Shown here one piece after another: positions 59,302 to 64,000 of a stretch of DNA of 64,000 nucleotides. Both the position numbers and the translations under genes were made by a program. The notes beneath the pieces were generated by a model, which was not told the DNA's origin, made no database searches, and saw only the letters and a program-made list of their open reading frames with translations. The stretch comes from Nyssa sinensis (taxonomy: Eukaryota > Streptophyta > Magnoliopsida > Cornales > Nyssaceae). The stretch spans positions 51,851,847-51,915,846 of the forward strand of contig CM018048.1 in assembly GCA_008638375.1 (NCBI GenBank). Direction: 5' to 3'. Position 1 is the stretch's first letter. The number at the start of each line of letters is the position of its first letter.

Positions 59302-60545
59302 TCAGACGGTTGGGGAGGAGTGGTAGACGTTTTCCCTTTCTCGGTTCGCTTGCCCGTCTGAACTTACTGGGGCAGGAGGCATCACCGAGATAGGGACTGC
59401 AGCCCGGGGCTCCCTCTCACCCTCTGATGGAGTGTGTTCTGGAGAGTCAGAAATCAACCTCCTCATTTTTACTTGTAGGGGAGGCTCGGGTTCAAGTTGG
59501 GAAGAAGCCTCCCCCACCAACTGTGGCTCCAACTCTGTCCACTTCGACATTAGTTTCTTCTTGAGCTCCACAGTTCGGCCACTGGCAGCCATCAAATTTG
59601 CTGGATTGAACTATAGTAGTATGAGCTCGGTTAGAGGACTGAAAGAGTTGACGGTACTTGTCTTGAAGTTCGGTAGTAAAGGAGGATCTCTTCCAAGCAC
59701 TCCTATCTGCACAGAAACAAAAAAAAAAAAAAAATCATCTTAGTTAAACAACTCGAAAGTCAGAACAGAGCCAAAATGGTTGAAAGAAAAATGGGTCTCA
59801 CCCTTAGGTCTTAGTGATATGGGGGAATGTTGAGATATGGTCTTGGAAGTCTTCACGCTCCCATGCTCCTCCAATGAAGAAGTACCACTTCTTTCAAGTC
59901 TTATTGGAAGTGGGTACAGAGGATAGGGGTCTGAACCCCCTGTTAAAGGATATGTAAAAAAGGCTCCCTGACCTCATATACTTTAGATCCATATTACTAC
60001 AGATCAGGTCAAGGAATACATCTACATTATTCTGGTGCCCTAATACTATGAAACCTAGAAGATGCTGCCAACTGTTCCAGTTAAGGTCGGCTAAGGCAGA
60101 CTTTGAACCAATAGAAAAATTGTTCTGATCATGTTCTGGAAAAGGGAGTGTGAGTCCCATTTCAAACTAGGCAAGGTAAACACATATTTCGCCCACCTCG
60201 ACATCATATGGGCGATCTAGGGCGCTCGAAACCCTAAAAGTAACATTTGAGGGAAGACGATACTTTTCCCACAATTCCACTAGCATGCGCTCAGTGATGT
60301 CACTTCGCCTCTTCCTCCCTTTGAGTGGGTCGACCAGAGGTCTCTTCAACCCTTATTTTAGGGGCTCCAAAAACACGTCTACTATCCTAACCTCCGAACT
60401 AGAGGAGGATCCTATTGACCTATTCCCAACACCATTGGGTGAATGACTACCTAGGTTTTGGACATGAGATGGCACTAGTCCTCTTTGAAGAACTTCCTGT
60501 GCTATCACTAGAACCAGAGGAAAAAGAGGCCGACATTGCCAAGAA
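59302..60545 (-). pseudogene. Antisense ORF of the LARD, Transposase_28-like, broken
   Basis: On the - strand a start near 60535 (MSASFSSGSSDSTGSSS) leads through a frameshift to 60349-60167 (LVELWEKYRLPSNVTFRV, DRPYDVEVGEICVYLA). A stop follows where glutamine is expected, then the same frame resumes as FEMGLTLPFPEHDQN and WNSWQHLLGFIVLGHQNN. This resembles the 'putative gypsy type transposon' domain (Pfam PF04195). A further segment, 59595-59302, encodes a Pro/Glu-rich tail. Such antisense frames near the 3' LTR are known from the Tat lineage; their function is not established. Confidence 0.65.
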
Positions 60546-61504
60546 ATAAAAAAAAAAAAAGAAAAAAGGGCAAGACAGGAAAACACGAAAGAGAAAGATG
60601 GACTAACCAAACCTGAAGTCAAACAGAAATGGATCAGCAAGCAAAGGGCACCCCTCACAATTCACCAAGTGCGCTAGGAAAACAATGGCAGAACTGCTTC
60701 GTCTTTTTTAAATACAGTGAAAATGGCGAGGAAAAGGTCACTCTAATCCCTTCCCCCCTATTTATATGTTAACAAAGAGTGGGCCCATCAAGTCGAAACA
60801 CCATGACGGTTATGTAATAATGACTTCGAAAGCCCAACCATCAGTTGTGCAATAAATGATGCACCAACAGTCACCTCGGAAAGCAGACAGACAAGGCGCA
60901 TGGCTTTTTAAAATCGTATAGCCTTAGTTACTCGTTGACATCGAACTAGGACTTAGGGGGGGAGTAACTGATATACCATAAAGTGACAGACCAGTCCCCA
61001 TGTGACACGTGTGATTACAAAGCTCGACCGTTTTAAGGCCTACAGAGCAGACTCGAGTAATTATCCTCCAGAGCTTATTGGTTCGAGCACGGACCTCCAG
61101 AGTACTCTCCGTGGTTCAGAACTCATCACCGCCTTAACATCTGCCGAAGTAGCGAATAAGGAAACAGTCTTCTACAAAGAAACTATCACTCACGGATATC
61201 TTTCAATCATAGTATTCAACATGGAAACTGCTATCTTCGATAATCAAATCTCTACTTTTATGGCTCCAAATCTTAATCAACTTAGGAAAGCCACCGCCTA
61301 TAAATTAAACCCTAAAGGTACACTTTATTTTTCATGCTTATTATTTGGCTTACATTACAGTCTTTTCAATTCAGTTTATTAACTTAAGCATCGGAGCGGC
61401 TACCGTTGGAGCCAATCCGGTGGTTCTCTGATCTTCTTCTTTGAGTGTTCTTCAGGGAGTCGAACTCAGAATACACATCAACTAAAAAGTGCAGCATCAG
61501 TTTA

Positions 61505-62929
61505 TAAATACTATGAGAGACTCACAAATATATGAACCGTGAAAAAGACAAACCCAATCATTTTCTTGATAATTAATAACTATTACATGTCTTATTTGAA
61601 AAACTTAAAACCCACCAAATGTTCTATTTGAAAAACTTAAAACCATGACACACTATAAGAGCAAGAGACTGAAATATCATCCAGTCACTTAAAACTTTGT
61701 GACTAAGCATGAAACATAGCTAATGATAATGGAATTCTTGAACACAATTAACCATCAGCCTTGTGATTTGTGTGATCTCTCAGTTGACCGTCAACATTCA
61801 AATGGCAGGACCCATCTTCTTCAACCGCCTTTCATGAATACCACCGCTTCAAAGCCTCGTCACAGCTCTCTCTACATTCTCCCTCTATAAAAAAAGACAC
61901 TTCAATTCAATGCACTTAAGTCAAAAATCCCCCAAGTGATGGAAGGCCCCATATCGGCAGCACCTGTGGGGTCCAACCCTTCACAATATTGTTGATCTTC
62001 TCTTTTACTCAATGTTTTAAAACTCGAAATCAAAAAACAGTTCGATTTAATTCATAAAATCGTTTATAATTCAAAACTGTTCTAAAAAATAATTTTATTA
62101 AATTTTAACTACATTTCTCAAACCCGCTTCATTCCATTTATATACTTTACAAATCTATCTCTTTAGAAAAATAGTTTAATTACAATTATAAGAAAAAATA
62201 GCCTATCATAATTACTTTATTAAAAAAATATGTTTTATCTAAAATGATATGCGGGCGACATTTTCTAAAATAATAGATGGATTAATACATCTTTTGTTTT
62301 GAACTTCAAACTATACATATCAACTTCACCACATCATTTTTTGTATGAAAATGATGTGCACAGTTTCTTTTTGTATAGTATTTAATAATACTAACGATGA
62401 ATATTTTTTTAAAAAGCGAAAAAGAGAAAAGAAAATATCGTTATATATAGTTAACGTCAGAGAGTCCCCTTCTCGCAAGACTAATTAATCAGAAAGCAAG
62501 CATACCCTCTTTGACTTTTTTGACACAGCTCCATATATACAAGTCATGAGAAAAATGGGAGGATGTGTATAGTGCAATTGCATGTCATGATCTGTTCCAT
62601 AAAACCAGTGCCTTTGCCGAATTGTAAGTTCGATTTTATTAATTTTATTTTTTTCCTACCAAAAGTTCAAATATAACATTAGAATAGAAACTTTTTCGTT
62701 TTCTTTTCCAATTTTTTCATGATTTCTGATTGTTGGCTAAGAAATAAACCTTGATCGCACCCTTTCTTGTCCAAAATACCTCGAAATATTTAAAGCTTTT
62801 TTTTGTTGGGAAATTGGGGGAAAAAGAAAATTTTATTAAAGGAAATTTTTTGGCAAGTTTATTCAATAATTAATTAAAGCATTTCAAACAAGAAGAATGG
62901 ATAAATGGATAAACACACGCCTTTGATAT
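61505..62929. other. Intergenic region, nothing recognised
   Basis: AT-rich DNA with no clear coding frame or repeat ends. A moderately GC-rich patch near 61770-61990 has no supported gene. Confidence 0.45.
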
Positions 62930-63333
62930 ATTCATAAACACAGTTAGTTTGAAAGGTGGTACAGTTACATTAGCTTGTGATGGTCACTTGTGGATTGGAT
63001 TTATACAGAATTATGAGACGCACATCTAAGTCGTCACTCCTTCAGCACGAGTACATTCTCAATAATCATTGGTTTTCTTTATTTTTTCCTCTGAACAATA
63101 ATAATTCACAGGAAAGCCAAACTTCGACCTTCAAAGAGCTGCAATTGTACTCCGCTTTTCAGAAAAGCTTTTTCACTCCTTGAGATTCGACGCTATGACG
63201 CTTTCGGATTTGCCCAGCAGCCCAACGCTCCCGTTTGAGGAGTGGCCAAAAATCATGTCGCGTTTCCTCGTAAAATCATGTCGCCTTTCTATGCTGCCCC
63301 TTTTTTCCTTTCTCCTTCCTCCTCCATCGTCGA
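62930..63333 (-). other. Probable 3' UTR and downstream flank of the HSF gene
   Basis: Downstream of the HSF stop (leftwards) the sequence has no coding pattern or recognised repeat. It includes mixed-composition DNA to about 62930, after which AT-rich intergenic DNA resumes. The boundary is a guess from composition only. Confidence 0.3.
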
Positions 63334-63999
63334 TTACAATTTGTCGAGCCACGGAGGGGAATCTTGATGACTTCCATCCAACGGTTCTATTTTCACCTCC
63401 GCTCCTTGCTGTTGTACCTGATCCTGCTCATACTTCTCAACCTCTTCGCCGTCGCTTCTCCTCACGCGCTTCACGCCTATGGAAACTCCAAACAACCGCG
63501 GGCTTATCTCCTCTGCCACCTTGGCTCCGCCGCAACACCCGGCAGCGCCGTCATCCTCCTCCACCGGTAGCAAATGTAGAGCTCTTCTTTCCAGTAGTCC
63601 GCTGGTTTCCTGTTGACCGTTGGTGTAGTTCTTCATCAAAGCGCAAATATTATTGCACAAACTCCGCAATCCATTTAGTTCCTGAGTCAATTGCATGTTC
63701 TCTTTCTTCAGCCGTTCATTTTCTTCCAGAATCTCCGGCGGCCCGGTACAGGTTGTACCGCGATGTACACATGCAGTTGCTGTAGCCGCAGGAGATGAGT
63801 TAGACGAGAGAACTTGCTCGTCGGCCGAATTTGTCGGAGACAGTGTCAGAGCCGCCGGCGGGACTGCCACCGTCACCATCTGCGCAGTTGCAGTCGGAAC
63901 GGCCGTAGCTGTTGCCACCGAGGAAAGCGAGATTTTTCGACGTTGTATGTCCCGGAGAAGCCCTTTCTCGCCTCTTCGGAAGCATTCATTCGCGAATTC
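63334..63999 (-). CDS. HSFB2: Class-B heat-stress transcription factor, B2 type (partial, 5' end off window)
   Basis: The visible 221 residues are the C-terminal part of a plant HSF. From the right edge they read the end of the DNA-binding domain (EFANECFRRGEKGLLRDIQR, then RRK), a linker rich in Ala, Thr and Ser, a heptad oligomerisation region (EILEENERLKKENMQLTQEL, then LCNNICALMKNY), an acidic/glycine stretch, the class-B repressor motif RLFGVSIG with adjacent basic nuclear-localisation residues KRVRR, and a short end WLDKL. Class-B HSFs lack the activator AHA motif and act as repressors or co-regulators of heat and defence genes. The LFGV-x-IG-x-KR form points to B2 rather than B1, B3 or B4. 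The start codon and most of the DNA-binding domain, which usually contains the single intron, lie beyond base 64000. The stop is at 63334-63336. The reading frame is intact. Confidence 0.9.
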   Translation of the reverse strand, partial: EFANECFRRGEKGLLRDIQRRKISLSSVATATAVPTATAQMVTVAVPPAALTLSPTNSADEQVLSSNSSPAATATACVHRGTTCTGPPEILEENERLKKENMQLTQELNGLRSLCNNICALMKNYTNGQQETSGLLERRALHLLPVEEDDGAAGCCGGAKVAEEISPRLFGVSIGVKRVRRSDGEEVEKYEQDQVQQQGAEVKIEPLDGSHQDSPPWLDKL

Positions 64000-64000
64000 C

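Larger units (their letters stand above)
58292..61499 (+). mobile_element. Non-autonomous LTR retrotransposon, Tat-like, LARD type
   Basis: LTRs are 58292-58825 (534 bp) and 60969-61499 (531 bp); both begin TGATATACCA and end CATCA or GCATCA and are clearly alike with scattered differences. GTTTGGCGCCGTCTGTGAGA directly after the 5' LTR is a gypsy-type primer site region. The purine tract AGGGGGGGAG precedes the 3' LTR. ATTTA and GTTTA flank the element, a 5-bp duplication with one mismatch. The internal region has a gag start and an antisense frame but no protease, RT, RNase H or integrase, so it depends on a full-length relative. Confidence 0.85.

Noticed and set aside
59432..59743. + strand frame in the LARD as a gag product
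   Set aside because: It lies opposite the antisense frame tail and ends in a lysine run from a poly-A stretch.
63180..63785. 201-residue + strand frame
   Set aside because: It lies opposite the HSF coding exon, which has clear family motifs; the + strand frame is a shadow.
1..64000. CRISPR arrays, prokaryotic operons or defence systems
   Set aside because: The repeats found are tandem or transposon-derived without regular spacers, and the genes are plant nuclear genes with introns.

Overview
This is nuclear DNA from a flowering plant, most likely a eudicot. The evidence is an intron-rich gene with plant-type splice sites, plant-specific protein families (a DUF810/MUN protein, a class-B heat-stress factor, a small C2-domain protein), AT-rich intergenic DNA, and plant transposon lineages (L1-type LINEs, Ty1-copia, a Tat-like Ty3-gypsy derivative, TRIM, hAT and Mutator-like MITEs, a tRNA-derived SINE). 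The species cannot be named from the sequence. Nothing prokaryotic, organellar or viral was seen.

Region 1 (1-47365) is essentially one very long gene on the + strand. It encodes a PATROL1-family protein (DUF810, Munc13-like MUN domain). I could place 24 coding exons (3301 to the stop codon at 47363-47365). They give 1073 residues with no stop and compatible phase at all 23 internal junctions. The N-terminal exon or exons, roughly 70-80 residues by family length, were not found and probably lie left of the window. About 3.2 kb of coding sequence is spread over 44 kb because introns have collected transposons: a 10.0-kb intron (7111-17139) with an inverted LINE and a decayed copia element, a 9.7-kb intron (30365-40051) with hAT, candidate solo-LTR, TRIM, LINE and MITE insertions, a 5.8-kb intron (40539-46350) with a LINE that carries its own MITE, and smaller ones with a solo LTR and a second TRIM copy. 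One intron (4291-4957) begins with GC instead of GT.

Region 2 (47366-58291) holds one intronless gene on the - strand (49306-49956) for a C2-domain protein of the BAP/SRC2 kind. It is followed by about 8 kb of very AT-rich intergenic DNA with duplicated blocks, a hAT element with an 8-bp target duplication, and a short hairpin MITE.

Region 3 (58292-61499) is a 3.2-kb non-autonomous LTR retrotransposon with both LTRs, primer-binding and polypurine tracts, a gag remnant, no pol, and a decayed antisense reading frame resembling the gypsy-type 'Transposase_28' domain.

Region 4 (61500-64000) is intergenic DNA, then the 3' part of a class-B2 heat-stress transcription factor on the - strand that runs off the right edge.

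The three host genes have no evident functional link. The main interest of the window is its layered transposon history, readable from target-site duplications, and the intact splicing plan of the long gene through it. I did not find a convincing new gene system.
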